In this document: positions 26,799 through 35,150 of the stretch, in pieces
Numbering within the stretch: position 1 is the first letter of the stretch
Layout: each line of letters opens with the position of its first letter
DNA from: Zobellia roscoffensis
GTDB taxonomy: Bacteria > Bacteroidota > Bacteroidia > Flavobacteriales > Flavobacteriaceae
DNA length: 64,000 nt
NCBI RefSeq assembly: GCF_015330165.1
Contig: NZ_JADDXT010000002.1
Location: 1,486,504 to 1,550,503 of the forward strand
Direction of reading: 5' to 3'
Position numbers and translations under genes: made by a program
The notes under the pieces: model-generated
Databases searched by the model: none
What the model saw: the letters and a program-made list of their open reading frames with translations, nothing else
What the model was told of the DNA's origin: nothing

Positions 26799-28522
26799 CC
26801 CAATATTTTAAAATAGATGCCAGAACGTTGATGCACATCTTTTTCTTTGAAGATTTTATAGTCTCTAGCGCTTAATTTTAAATCAAAATTTTCTTTTTGG
26901 GCATCATAAAAAGCTTGCTCTAACTTTAAATACGGGTTGCGGTTTTTACCCGACTCTAAAACAATGGATGAGAAAATAAACTTCTTTAAATCTTGTTGCT
27001 CGTGTAAATGTGGTTTCTTTTTTAACTGTTCAGAAGAATAGTAGCTTATTTCCATTTTTTGTTCTTCTTTAAAACACTTTCTTAACATTTCCATTGAAAA
27101 ATGGTGGTTTCTAAAACGTTCTTTTATAAGGTCTGCTAAAAACTCTGAACTGACATCTTCTATTCTAAGTTTCAGGGGTTCTTCTGGGTCAAAACTTTCC
27201 CATTTCATGTCTTCCGCTTCCTCATCCGTTATGGGAGGAAGAGAAACCTTTTCTTTGTATATGATTTTGGGTTGCTCTTCAGACTTAAGATATTCTTGTT
27301 GGATTTCAGTACTATTATTTTTTGTTGAAAACTCCTCCCTCAAAACTACCTTACTCAAATCTAACTCACCTTTAAATGCATCTTGACTTAAGCGAGCATA
27401 AAGGTTTTCAAGCTCATTTAAATGGTTTTGATATAGCTCTTTAGTTTCGTTAACCTTATCTACAATTTTGGCAAAAGCCTTTTGCAACTGGAGTGGAGGG
27501 CAAATAACTTCTATCAGCTTTAAATTTGACTGATTTATTCCGGATATAGTTGATTTTGTAACACGTTTTAAAACATACTTTTTTTTTGCTCTCTCATTGT
27601 TGAAAAAATGAAAAAGATATATAGGTAATATTAAATCTTGATTTGGAGTTAGCCGAATCATTGAAGATTCGAATACTAAAGGTTCATCACTTTTTGGTAT
27701 TAAACATGCTTTTGCAGCACCTTCAAAATTCAGTGATCTTCTAGCTATTAAAATGTCATCCGAGTTTAATCCATATTTTGTAATAAAATTTTCTGGAATT
27801 TTCACTCTTTTTAATTCTCCGCGTTTTACTATATCATAAAATAAGTCTGACATATGTACCATTTCAACTCCATCATCTTTATACGAAGATTTGGGTAGTG
27901 AAATACCGTTAACCGGTTTGCTCGAAATTATATCCTCAACATTTTGCACTGAAAAATTTTTATTATTCAAAGCAGGATCCCCAAATAGCTCCAAAAAAGT
28001 ACTTTTCAACAACTCATCTAAAAGGGCAATACTTTCTTTGCGCTTGGCAATGAGTTCTTCACAATCGGTCAGGACTTGCGCTATGCGTTTTTGGTCTAAA
28101 GGGTCTTTTGGAACATAAATTTTAATTCTTTCAATATCCCTTTTTGATATTGATTTGAAAGTTGAACCCGTAGAATATCTAGAGACTAATTCTTGATTGT
28201 TTTTTAAAAAATAATAAATGTATCTAAAATCATTTTGTCTTTTAGCTCTTATTGCTCCTAACCCTCTTCCTATACAAGCCTTTTCATTGGCCAAATTAAC
28301 AGGACCTACTGGCGCCCTAACAGACATTAGTATGTCATTGGTTTCAGCGATTTTCTTAGGGTTAGTGCACCATTTTCTAGGAATAGGATTTATAGCACCA
28401 AAATCAGTTTTGCCTTGATAAAACGGAAGCCCTTCAGCTATATCATTATAACTGTCAGAAGGTGGAGATTGACCGGCAACTACCTCTGCTATCTGGGCTA
28501 TGTTTTTGGATTGCATTTTCAT
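26795..28522 (-). CDS. hsdS: Type I restriction-modification specificity subunit with long C-terminal extension
   Basis: 575 residues from the ATG at 28522, which shares its A with the hsdM TGA. Two target-recognition domains are visible: about 1-175 ending ELLKSTFLELFGDPA, and about 185-395 ending ENLYARLSQDAFKGELDLS. The helical separators are typical. Ordinary HsdS would end near residue 400. Here about 170 extra residues follow, acid-rich at first (ITDEEAEDMKWESFDPEEP) then a folded-looking region (DLIKERFRNHHFSMEMLRK ... DLKKFIFSSIVL). The extension lies just before the ATPase gene and may bind it (inference). Confidence 0.88.
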   Translation of the reverse strand: MKMQSKNIAQIAEVVAGQSPPSDSYNDIAEGLPFYQGKTDFGAINPIPRKWCTNPKKIAETNDILMSVRAPVGPVNLANEKACIGRGLGAIRAKRQNDFRYIYYFLKNNQELVSRYSTGSTFKSISKRDIERIKIYVPKDPLDQKRIAQVLTDCEELIAKRKESIALLDELLKSTFLELFGDPALNNKNFSVQNVEDIISSKPVNGISLPKSSYKDDGVEMVHMSDLFYDIVKRGELKRVKIPENFITKYGLNSDDILIARRSLNFEGAAKACLIPKSDEPLVFESSMIRLTPNQDLILPIYLFHFFNNERAKKKYVLKRVTKSTISGINQSNLKLIEVICPPLQLQKAFAKIVDKVNETKELYQNHLNELENLYARLSQDAFKGELDLSKVVLREEFSTKNNSTEIQQEYLKSEEQPKIIYKEKVSLPPITDEEAEDMKWESFDPEEPLKLRIEDVSSEFLADLIKERFRNHHFSMEMLRKCFKEEQKMEISYYSSEQLKKKPHLHEQQDLKKFIFSSIVLESGKNRNPYLKLEQAFYDAQKENFDLKLSARDYKIFKEKDVHQRSGIYFKILG

Positions 28523-30099
28523 CAAAACAACTCCTTTAATTCGTTCAACTTTTTGGAAATTTGAGCTTCCAAACCATTTACTCCCATTAGTTTTTCCAAA
28601 ATTACTTCGGGCTTTTCATATTTAATTTCCTCATATACCTCTTCTTTGTAACGGGAGAAACTCAAATCATAGCCTTCTGCAACAATCTCCTTTTTGGGTA
28701 CGGTAAAGTGTTTTCGTTTCCGGTCATTTTCAGACGCCGGTTTTGCACTTTTATATTTAATGACAATATCTTGCAAGTCTCCATAACCTTCTAATTTGCC
28801 CCGTTTGTCATCTAAACTATAGCCATCGCTTTGCATGTCATAGAACCAAACATTTTCGGTTTCACCACCCTTGGTAAAAATGAGTAAGGCAGTACTAACC
28901 CCGGCATATGGTTTAAAAACGCCACTTGGCGCCGTTATTACCGCTTTAAGCTCACTTTTTTCTATCATCAACTTGCGGGCTTCCTTAAAGGCCTTTCCAC
29001 TTCCAAAAAGAACCCCTTGTGGCACCACAATACCGGCCGTACCACCCATGCGCAGCATTTGGTAAATACGTTCTATAAAAAGCAGTTCGGTCTTGGTCGT
29101 ACTCAATTGCAAGCTTTCATTAATATCTCCCTTATCTATATTACCTGTAAAGGGTGGGTTGGCCAATACCACATCGTATTGGCTGGTTTCATTATAACTT
29201 TTACTAAGGGTGTCGGTATAATCTATCTGAGGACTTTCTATACCGTGCATCATCAGGTTCATCAACCCCAAACGTACCATGGTTTGGTCTATATCGTAGC
29301 CTTGAAGGCTGGCATCTAAAATTGCTTTTGTCTTTTCATCAAATCTTGATGCCTTGCTAGAGCGTATAAATCCGTCTTCGTCGGTTTCTCGTGTACCTTT
29401 CTCTTTATCTAATTGAGTTACTAAATATTGATAAGCATCCAACAAAAAGCCACCTGTACCACAAGCTGGATCTGCAATACGATTACCCAATTGTGGAGCA
29501 ACCAATTCCACCAATAATTTAATGATATGGCGTGGTGTTCTAAATTGACCGTTTTTACCCGCACTTGCTATTTCGCTTAATAAGTATTCATATACATCCC
29601 CTTGTATATCCTGAAAATCCTGTCCCTTTTCAGAGGCATCCCTATCCATTTCCTCATAGATGCTATCTATAATCTTCACCGCCTCTACCAACAGCGATGG
29701 TTTAGGAATGATAAAAACGGCATTGCGCATATGTTTTACAAAGGGGGAATCATTGGTATCCAAGGTCTTGATAAACGGAAACACATATTGCTGTACCCGT
29801 TGCAACATTTCTTCACCGGGTAATCGTTTAAATTCGCTCCAACGTAACTGTTGCTTTTCAATTTTAAGGTCACTATTGGGCAATTGAAACTCTCCTTCAA
29901 AACGAGATTTAAAAGGGTCTCCTGTAAATTCCGCTCGTGATTGAGCATCGGTATCATTTTCATCCAATTTCTTCATAAAAAGCAGATAGGTGATCTGCTC
30001 AATAGCGGTCAGTGGGTTAGAGATGCCACCACTCCAGAATTTATTCCAGAGTTCCTGAATTTTTGATTTTATGGTTGGATTATGTTGTAATAAGCTCAT
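28522..30099 (-). CDS. hsdM: Type I restriction-modification DNA methyltransferase subunit
   Basis: 525 residues, N6-adenine methyltransferase. The N-terminal HsdM helical domain (LWNKFWSGGISNPLTAIEQITYLLFMKKL) is followed by SAM motif I DPACGTGGFLLDAYQYL at about 208 and catalytic motif IV NPPF at about 312. GEYLTPR-like motif appears as GKNGQFRTPRHIIKLLVEL. Start and stop overlap the neighbours (TAATG with the small gene upstream, TGATG with hsdS downstream). Protects host DNA at sites defined by HsdS and forms the restriction complex with HsdR. Confidence 0.95.
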   Translation of the reverse strand: MSLLQHNPTIKSKIQELWNKFWSGGISNPLTAIEQITYLLFMKKLDENDTDAQSRAEFTGDPFKSRFEGEFQLPNSDLKIEKQQLRWSEFKRLPGEEMLQRVQQYVFPFIKTLDTNDSPFVKHMRNAVFIIPKPSLLVEAVKIIDSIYEEMDRDASEKGQDFQDIQGDVYEYLLSEIASAGKNGQFRTPRHIIKLLVELVAPQLGNRIADPACGTGGFLLDAYQYLVTQLDKEKGTRETDEDGFIRSSKASRFDEKTKAILDASLQGYDIDQTMVRLGLMNLMMHGIESPQIDYTDTLSKSYNETSQYDVVLANPPFTGNIDKGDINESLQLSTTKTELLFIERIYQMLRMGGTAGIVVPQGVLFGSGKAFKEARKLMIEKSELKAVITAPSGVFKPYAGVSTALLIFTKGGETENVWFYDMQSDGYSLDDKRGKLEGYGDLQDIVIKYKSAKPASENDRKRKHFTVPKKEIVAEGYDLSFSRYKEEVYEEIKYEKPEVILEKLMGVNGLEAQISKKLNELKELF

Positions 30100-30476
30100 T
30101 AATAATCGTTTTTGAAATTCCTAAAGTTCTCTTTATCTAACCAAAATTCATAACATTTGGTAATAACGCCATTCTCCCACTTTTTATCTTTCTTTAGGTC
30201 TTGCCAATCTTTTTTTAGCAGATCCCCAGAAAGTTTATAAAAACCATCTCCCTGTTCCCTTTGTCCATTTTTGTGTGTGACTAAAGCACTCAATAAAGGT
30301 CTGCCATTTTTAAACTCATAAACAGAAATGTTACCTAACCATTCACCAATGAGATTTCGATGGTAGTCATTTGAAAAATCAAGGCCAAGCATTAACGCAT
30401 CATTAACTTGTGAATAACTGCGAGTCGTACGTAGCCTCGCTAATTCAATAAGGTGTTTTCTAATATCACTTTCCAT
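30099..30476 (-). CDS. Small unrecognised protein between hsdR and hsdM
   Basis: 125 residues, function not recognised. Its start overlaps the hsdR stop and its stop overlaps the hsdM start (TAATG at both ends), so it is firmly part of the operon. The N-terminus is helical (IRKHLIELARLRTTRSYSQV). The middle LIGEWLGNISVYEFKNGRPLLS followed by a basic stretch and GDGFYKLSGDLL suggests a compact winged-helix-like DNA-binding fold, but this is impression only. Possible roles are regulation of restriction, an accessory subunit of HsdMS, or an antirestriction counterpart. Confidence 0.75.
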   Translation of the reverse strand: MESDIRKHLIELARLRTTRSYSQVNDALMLGLDFSNDYHRNLIGEWLGNISVYEFKNGRPLLSALVTHKNGQREQGDGFYKLSGDLLKKDWQDLKKDKKWENGVITKCYEFWLDKENFRNFKNDY

Positions 30477-33253
30477 TATGCTACCAGTTGCTCAGTTAAT
30501 GTTACTATTTCTTTGATCTCTTTAGGGTTAAATACCCCTTGTATTCCCTTTGGGTGTATTACCGTAAAAGGTGCTTCTAATAAATTTCGTTTATGTATTT
30601 GCCCTCGCTCAATAATATAATCGCGCAAGAGATTTAAAAACTCAATTTGTCGGGTGCTCAAGGTAGTGTGTGTTTGTATAAATTCAGCGACTTTTTTACT
30701 AACAGTTTCATCAAAACTTTCCAATACCTCAATACCTAAAATATGTTTTATGAACTGCAAAAAATTGGCACGTTGGTTTTTGTACACTTTTTGCAATAAG
30801 GCTTCGGTTATATGAGGGTCTTCCGAATGCAGTTCTTCGGCCAATTGAGCGGCTTCTTCGGTTGTTATTTGTTTGCCCTCCTTAATGCTTTTCAGTATAG
30901 GATTGCGCTTCAAAAGCTCCATGATTTTCTGCTTTACCATTTCTCGATACCGGGAAATACTAACCGATTCATGCTGGGGCCCAAATTCCACAAACTCCTT
31001 TGTGGTGACAACATCCTTCATATTTAAATGATCCATACCACTACCTGTCACAGGTTTATCAACATAGCGCATTAAAGGGGCCAGCTTTTGGGCAAGCACA
31101 TCAAACTCTGTATCTGTAATAGTAGCCCAATAGTTGTTTGTAAGCACCTTTTTGATATAGCTGGCCTGTTTTTCAATCACATTTACCGATAGGGGTAAAA
31201 GCGATACTTTCTCTTGAATATTTTCTTTTAGAATTTCTAATTGTTCGGCATTATCTTCTAAATGCGCCAGAGAGGCCTCCAATACATCTTTTTTAAAACG
31301 CATAGCCTTGAAGTCAACTTGAGAAACTGTTCTAAACAAAGGGCGTATGATGTCTCTAAGAAACTCAAAACTCTTAGTATCTAAATTCTCCCAAAAATCT
31401 GCTTTCATAGCTCTTACCAAAGGTGTCTGCGCATCTTGGATAACTACCGAATCTTTTGGTAAGTTCTTAAGTTGTGTTCGGAATAGTTCAATTTCTTTTA
31501 GCGCAATGTCCAATTCATTCAGTTCTAGAGCCAGTTCAATTTTATCGATCCGTAGTCCTGCAAAACGAACAGGTAAGGGCACTTGTTTTTTGTTTTCTAC
31601 ACCTTTCGGGTTCAGTTTAAAATATTCGAAATTATCCCAACAGTCGATAATTCTAAATACATCTTTTTCAACACACCAAGGTTTCATTGCCGTTGGTTCC
31701 AAAAGGCGAGTGCCTCGCCCAATCATTTGCCAAAATTTGGTATAAGAGAAGACAGGCTTTGCAAAAACTAAATTCACCAATTCGCGAACATCGATACCAG
31801 TATCCAACATGTCGACACTAATAGCCACTCTAGGCATATTGTTTAACTTAAACTGGTCTAGCAACCCACCTTTTCCATAAACCCTTGAGTCATCTGAAAC
31901 CATAACTTTGGCCAGTTCGCCATTATATTCGGGATACAACTTATCAAATATCTCTTCTACTTGTCGTGCTTGTGGAATAGATTGACAGAAAAATATACTC
32001 TTACCCGGCAGTACACCGTTTAAATCTTTGATAGATTCTTCCATAAATTCTCGAACAATCAAAGCATTCGTTCCTCTGTTCCGTACTGATTTTTCGAGTT
32101 GTGTACCTTCGTAATTGATTTCTTCAATATCACGGCCTTCATACAATAATTTCTTTTGGTCTTCTAAAGAAACCGTACGCTTGCTAATGCCTTCATCTTG
32201 AAACTTGGTATGAATTTTCATCACCTCAAAATTCGACAGATAAGGTGGAATATTCTTCACCGCCTCTTCATAGGAATACGCAAAGGTTGGCAAGCCATCT
32301 TCGCATTCGAACAAATCAAACGTATTATGGTCAATCACATCTGTAGGTGTCGCAGTCAACCCTAGCGTTATGGTATTGAAATAACCTAAAACCTCTTGGT
32401 AGGTATTGTAAATGGAGCGGTGGCTTTCATCTATAACAATCAAATCAAAAAAATGTGGAGAAAGGGTATTCTCATCATCTTTGACAATATTAAGCATTGT
32501 GCGGTAGGTAGAAACGTAAATACGCCTATCGGTAGCAATTAATTTTTCATCTCGTTTAGGCCAAGTGGGTTCGTTAGGTAAATGTTCTTTGAAAGCATCT
32601 AAGGCCTGATCGCGCAATGCTATTCTGTCTACCAAAAACAAAACACGTTCAGCCCAACTAGCGCGCATTAATGCATCTGTTAAAGCAATACAGGTTCTTG
32701 TTTTACCAGTTCCTGTTGCCATAACTAAAAGAAACTTTGTGCGCTTCTTTTCAATGGCTTCCATGACTGCACGAATGGCTTGTATCTGGTAACCCCTTCC
32801 TGCGATAGCCGTATTTATTAATTCGGCTGCAAGTGGTTTTTTCCGTTTTCTTATATAATCATATCGTTCTAAATCATCACGAGTAGGAAAACCAATAATT
32901 TTTTTAGGTGGGTAATTGTTTAAATCCCAAAAGAAAATATCTAATCCATTAGTATAAAAGCAAAAAGGCAGAATTCCTATATCTTCTTTTATTCCTTCGC
33001 AATACTGCTTTGCTTGTTCCCTACCTATTTCTGCATCTTTAGATGTTTTTTTTGCCTCCACTACTGCTAGTGCTTTACCGTCTTTTCCCAAAAGAACATA
33101 ATCACTAAAAGTAGTATCATGTTCTATGGATGATTCATTTAATTTTGATATAACTGAATACTCTTCAGCTACTTGGGTATAGTCATTAACATTCCAGCCA
33201 GCCAGTTTTAGCTGGTGATCAATAATTTCTTTTCTGGTTTGAGCTTCTTTCAC
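30476..33253 (-). CDS. hsdR: Type I restriction enzyme R subunit (EcoEI/EcoR124-type helicase-nuclease)
   Basis: 925 residues. An N-terminal nuclease domain contains FSDYVLLGKDGKALAVVEAKK (Asp...ExK). A superfamily 2 motor follows with Walker A MATGTGKTRT at about 178, DESH box VIDESHRSIY, motif III GLTATP and motif VI MIGRGTRL. The C-terminal helical region (EcoEI_R-type) should contact HsdMS. The start is GTG at 33253 (MKEAQTRKEI); no better ATG is near. The gene precedes the small protein and hsdM with overlapping codons, giving the order R-X-M-S. Confidence 0.95.
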   Translation of the reverse strand: MKEAQTRKEIIDHQLKLAGWNVNDYTQVAEEYSVISKLNESSIEHDTTFSDYVLLGKDGKALAVVEAKKTSKDAEIGREQAKQYCEGIKEDIGILPFCFYTNGLDIFFWDLNNYPPKKIIGFPTRDDLERYDYIRKRKKPLAAELINTAIAGRGYQIQAIRAVMEAIEKKRTKFLLVMATGTGKTRTCIALTDALMRASWAERVLFLVDRIALRDQALDAFKEHLPNEPTWPKRDEKLIATDRRIYVSTYRTMLNIVKDDENTLSPHFFDLIVIDESHRSIYNTYQEVLGYFNTITLGLTATPTDVIDHNTFDLFECEDGLPTFAYSYEEAVKNIPPYLSNFEVMKIHTKFQDEGISKRTVSLEDQKKLLYEGRDIEEINYEGTQLEKSVRNRGTNALIVREFMEESIKDLNGVLPGKSIFFCQSIPQARQVEEIFDKLYPEYNGELAKVMVSDDSRVYGKGGLLDQFKLNNMPRVAISVDMLDTGIDVRELVNLVFAKPVFSYTKFWQMIGRGTRLLEPTAMKPWCVEKDVFRIIDCWDNFEYFKLNPKGVENKKQVPLPVRFAGLRIDKIELALELNELDIALKEIELFRTQLKNLPKDSVVIQDAQTPLVRAMKADFWENLDTKSFEFLRDIIRPLFRTVSQVDFKAMRFKKDVLEASLAHLEDNAEQLEILKENIQEKVSLLPLSVNVIEKQASYIKKVLTNNYWATITDTEFDVLAQKLAPLMRYVDKPVTGSGMDHLNMKDVVTTKEFVEFGPQHESVSISRYREMVKQKIMELLKRNPILKSIKEGKQITTEEAAQLAEELHSEDPHITEALLQKVYKNQRANFLQFIKHILGIEVLESFDETVSKKVAEFIQTHTTLSTRQIEFLNLLRDYIIERGQIHKRNLLEAPFTVIHPKGIQGVFNPKEIKEIVTLTEQLVA

Positions 33254-33298
33254 AAGTTGATTCTATTGCCTTGATATGGTTCTAATTAGTCGACATTT

Positions 33299-33838
33299 TC
33301 AAAGAATTTGCGTACTACAATACTCCTTTATTTTCTCTCTACAGGTTTCAAATTCTTTTCTATCGCCTAGCCAATTTCGACATTTTTCATGGATTTCCTT
33401 TCCTTCTTTAAGCTCTTCAAATGAGATACATTTAATATGTTTGGGGGTGACTAAAACAAATAGAGCATTTTCAAAGGGATAGTCACCATAATTTTCAATG
33501 TCTTTTCGAGTTAGTTTTCCGCTCTTTCTGAACTTCACTTCAATAAAGTGAGCTTGATTATCCTTGAACACGACAAAGTCAGGCATCTGGCGGATGTTTT
33601 TAGCAACGTCTCCTCTCACTCCTTTGAGTAGGTCGGTTATTCCAGGTATAGAATTCTCCATACCATATTTAAACACTTGGAAGTCTAATGAAATGAAAAG
33701 TTGCTCAATAATAGTTTCAGCAATTCGTCCTTTAATCACTCCGGAAACCCATGGATTCCCATTCTTTCTTTGGTAACAATCTGAACAGAGCCCATTTTTA
33801 AATTTAGTATTGGCGCTGGATTCAATACAATCTGGCAT
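33299..33838 (-). CDS. PD-(D/E)XK nuclease-like protein with N-terminal Cys cluster
   Basis: 179 residues. Cys4, Cys18 and Cys21 at the N-terminus resemble part of a zinc ribbon. The core GRIAETIIEQLFISLDFQVFKYG (about 38-59), then PDFVVFKDNQAHFIEVKF with Asp87 and Glu100-x-Lys102, matches the PD-(D/E)XK nuclease fold seen in Holliday junction resolvases and restriction enzymes. It lies 45 bp upstream of hsdR on the same strand and may be the first gene of the defence operon. It could be an additional nuclease, a repair resolvase or a solitary restriction-like protein. Function is inferred from motif only. Confidence 0.65.
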   Translation of the reverse strand: MPDCIESSANTKFKNGLCSDCYQRKNGNPWVSGVIKGRIAETIIEQLFISLDFQVFKYGMENSIPGITDLLKGVRGDVAKNIRQMPDFVVFKDNQAHFIEVKFRKSGKLTRKDIENYGDYPFENALFVLVTPKHIKCISFEELKEGKEIHEKCRNWLGDRKEFETCREKIKEYCSTQIL

Positions 33839-33996
33839 TTTGGTTTGATATGTTTGTGAGAGTGGTAAGGTCTCTATCTATTTGCAACTACCAAAATAAG
33901 CATTTTTCTTACAAATTGTGTGGTGGTAGTTGGTGATTGATTAAAGGTGGCAAATAGATTGAGTGCGTAAAGGAATAAATATAGGCTGGTGAAGGT

Positions 33997-34032
33997 AATA
34001 ACGGATTCATTTATATGGTTAAATCCGTTATT
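33997..34032. repeat. 11-bp inverted repeat (hairpin 1)
   Basis: AATAACGGATT at 33997-34007 pairs with AATCCGTTATT at 34022-34032 across a 14-nt loop. Perfect complementarity. Confidence 0.6.
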
Positions 34033-34052
34033 TGTATGGTTCATATATATTC

Positions 34053-34080
34053 ATAATGTTGAAACACAGTTCAACATTAT
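34053..34080. repeat. 11-bp inverted repeat (hairpin 2)
   Basis: ATAATGTTGAA at 34053-34063 pairs with TTCAACATTAT at 34070-34080 across the 6-nt loop ACACAG. Perfect complementarity; no T run follows, so a protein-binding or origin element is as likely as a terminator. Confidence 0.6.
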
Positions 34081-34341
34081 TAAACTCCACATCTTTAACT
34101 GCAAACCGTTTTGAATTTTATAGATTACCTTTTTTCTTGCGATTATTTAAGAGCATATGGCTTATTTAATTTATAAAAAATGATATGATATTTGGAGCAT
34201 TTGGATATGGTGTGGTTATATAGCTGGTTAGATTTGATATGTGTAGAAATACCTTAAGTAAAGTTATAGGGGAATAAATTCAACCACACTTATTCAATAC
34301 ATTATGGTTAAAGGTGGTATGTTTCTAAGGTTTTGTAATAT

Positions 34342-34419
34342 CCCTATCACCCTATCACCCTATCACCCTATCACCCTATCACCCTATCACCCTATCACCC
34401 TATCACCCTATCACCCTAT
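34342..34419. repeat. 8-bp tandem repeat, about 9.75 copies of CCCTATCA
   Basis: Nine perfect units (34342-34413) followed by CCCTAT (34414-34419). The stop codon of the DnaC-like ATPase gene (34416-34418, TAG on the minus strand) lies in the last unit. On the minus strand the unit TGATAGGG gives stops in all frames, so repeat number cannot alter the protein. Confidence 0.95.
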
Positions 34420-35147
34420 TTCCTGAAACTTTTACCATTGAACACCACAATATTGAACATTTCAAATAATCTGTCATATACTCTACTTCCATACCTTTGG
34501 CCTATTGACATTAGGGTTGCTTCTACGTCATTTTCATGTTGTTCAAGATAGTTCATAGTGATATGGGTAAGTTTATTTAGCATATATCGCTCTTCTAGTG
34601 TTTCCTTCATAACGTCAACCTTTCCATAGTGATTGGCAACGCGTTCAGAGTTAAGGTCGTCGAAGAGGAGAATGCCTCTCTGAAAATCTTTTCTTAGAGA
34701 GACTTTATCTTCATGAGTACCACATTCTTCAAATCTTTGGACCACACTATTGGTAGAACAGGTCTTAAAAGCATAAATTTTCAGAGCCTTGAAACTTTCT
34801 TCGAGGGCTCGCATATAGGCCGTCTTTCCAACTCCATAACCACCAATTATTAACAAGCCTTTTGTGAATGATGGTTCTGATAAGTCTTTTCTAATGTTTG
34901 GATGATTTAAAAACTTTTCATCCATTAAAAAATAATGAAACAAGCAACTAATGTTTGCAAGAGATTCTGGGGTTTGATGGAATTTACTTTTAGTTATTGA
35001 TTCAAATTTTCTAAGAAATAGTGGCCAGAGGTGCTTTTTGTTCAGATTACTAAGAGCTTTTTGATTTAGGTCACCTGATATATTTTGATTGGTTATTGCT
35101 TGTATCAAATTTTGCGAAGCCAATGATAGTGTTTGTGTAGTTTTCAT
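34416..35147 (-). CDS. DnaC/IstB-like AAA ATPase
   Basis: 243 residues. Walker A GGYGVGKT at 102-109, Walker B GILLFDDL near 158, and a C-terminal RYGSRVYDRLFEMFNIVVF resembling the sensor region of DnaC-type helicase loaders. Such ATPases occur on plasmids, phages and integrative elements, where they load the replicative helicase. It follows the winged-helix gene by 3 bp and precedes the integrase side of the module on the same strand. It probably supports replication of the excised element. The N-terminal 95 residues have no recognised domain. Confidence 0.75.
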   Translation of the reverse strand: MKTTQTLSLASQNLIQAITNQNISGDLNQKALSNLNKKHLWPLFLRKFESITKSKFHQTPESLANISCLFHYFLMDEKFLNHPNIRKDLSEPSFTKGLLIIGGYGVGKTAYMRALEESFKALKIYAFKTCSTNSVVQRFEECGTHEDKVSLRKDFQRGILLFDDLNSERVANHYGKVDVMKETLEERYMLNKLTHITMNYLEQHENDVEATLMSIGQRYGSRVYDRLFEMFNIVVFNGKSFRK

Positions 35148-35150
35148 AAG

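Larger units (their letters stand above)
33839..34341. other. Non-coding stretch with several inverted repeats
   Basis: No convincing gene was seen over about 500 bp. It holds a split inverted repeat (33877-33893 against 33924-33932 plus 33950-33958), an 11-bp stem (33997-34007 / 34022-34032), and a second 11-bp stem with a 6-nt loop (34053-34063 / 34070-34080). It is AT-rich. It separates the defence operon from the replication genes and could hold an origin, a terminator pair or the defence promoter. Confidence 0.5.

Noticed and set aside
34342..34419. Tandem 8-bp array considered as a CRISPR fragment
   Set aside because: There are no spacers; units are directly adjacent and identical, and no cas gene is present.
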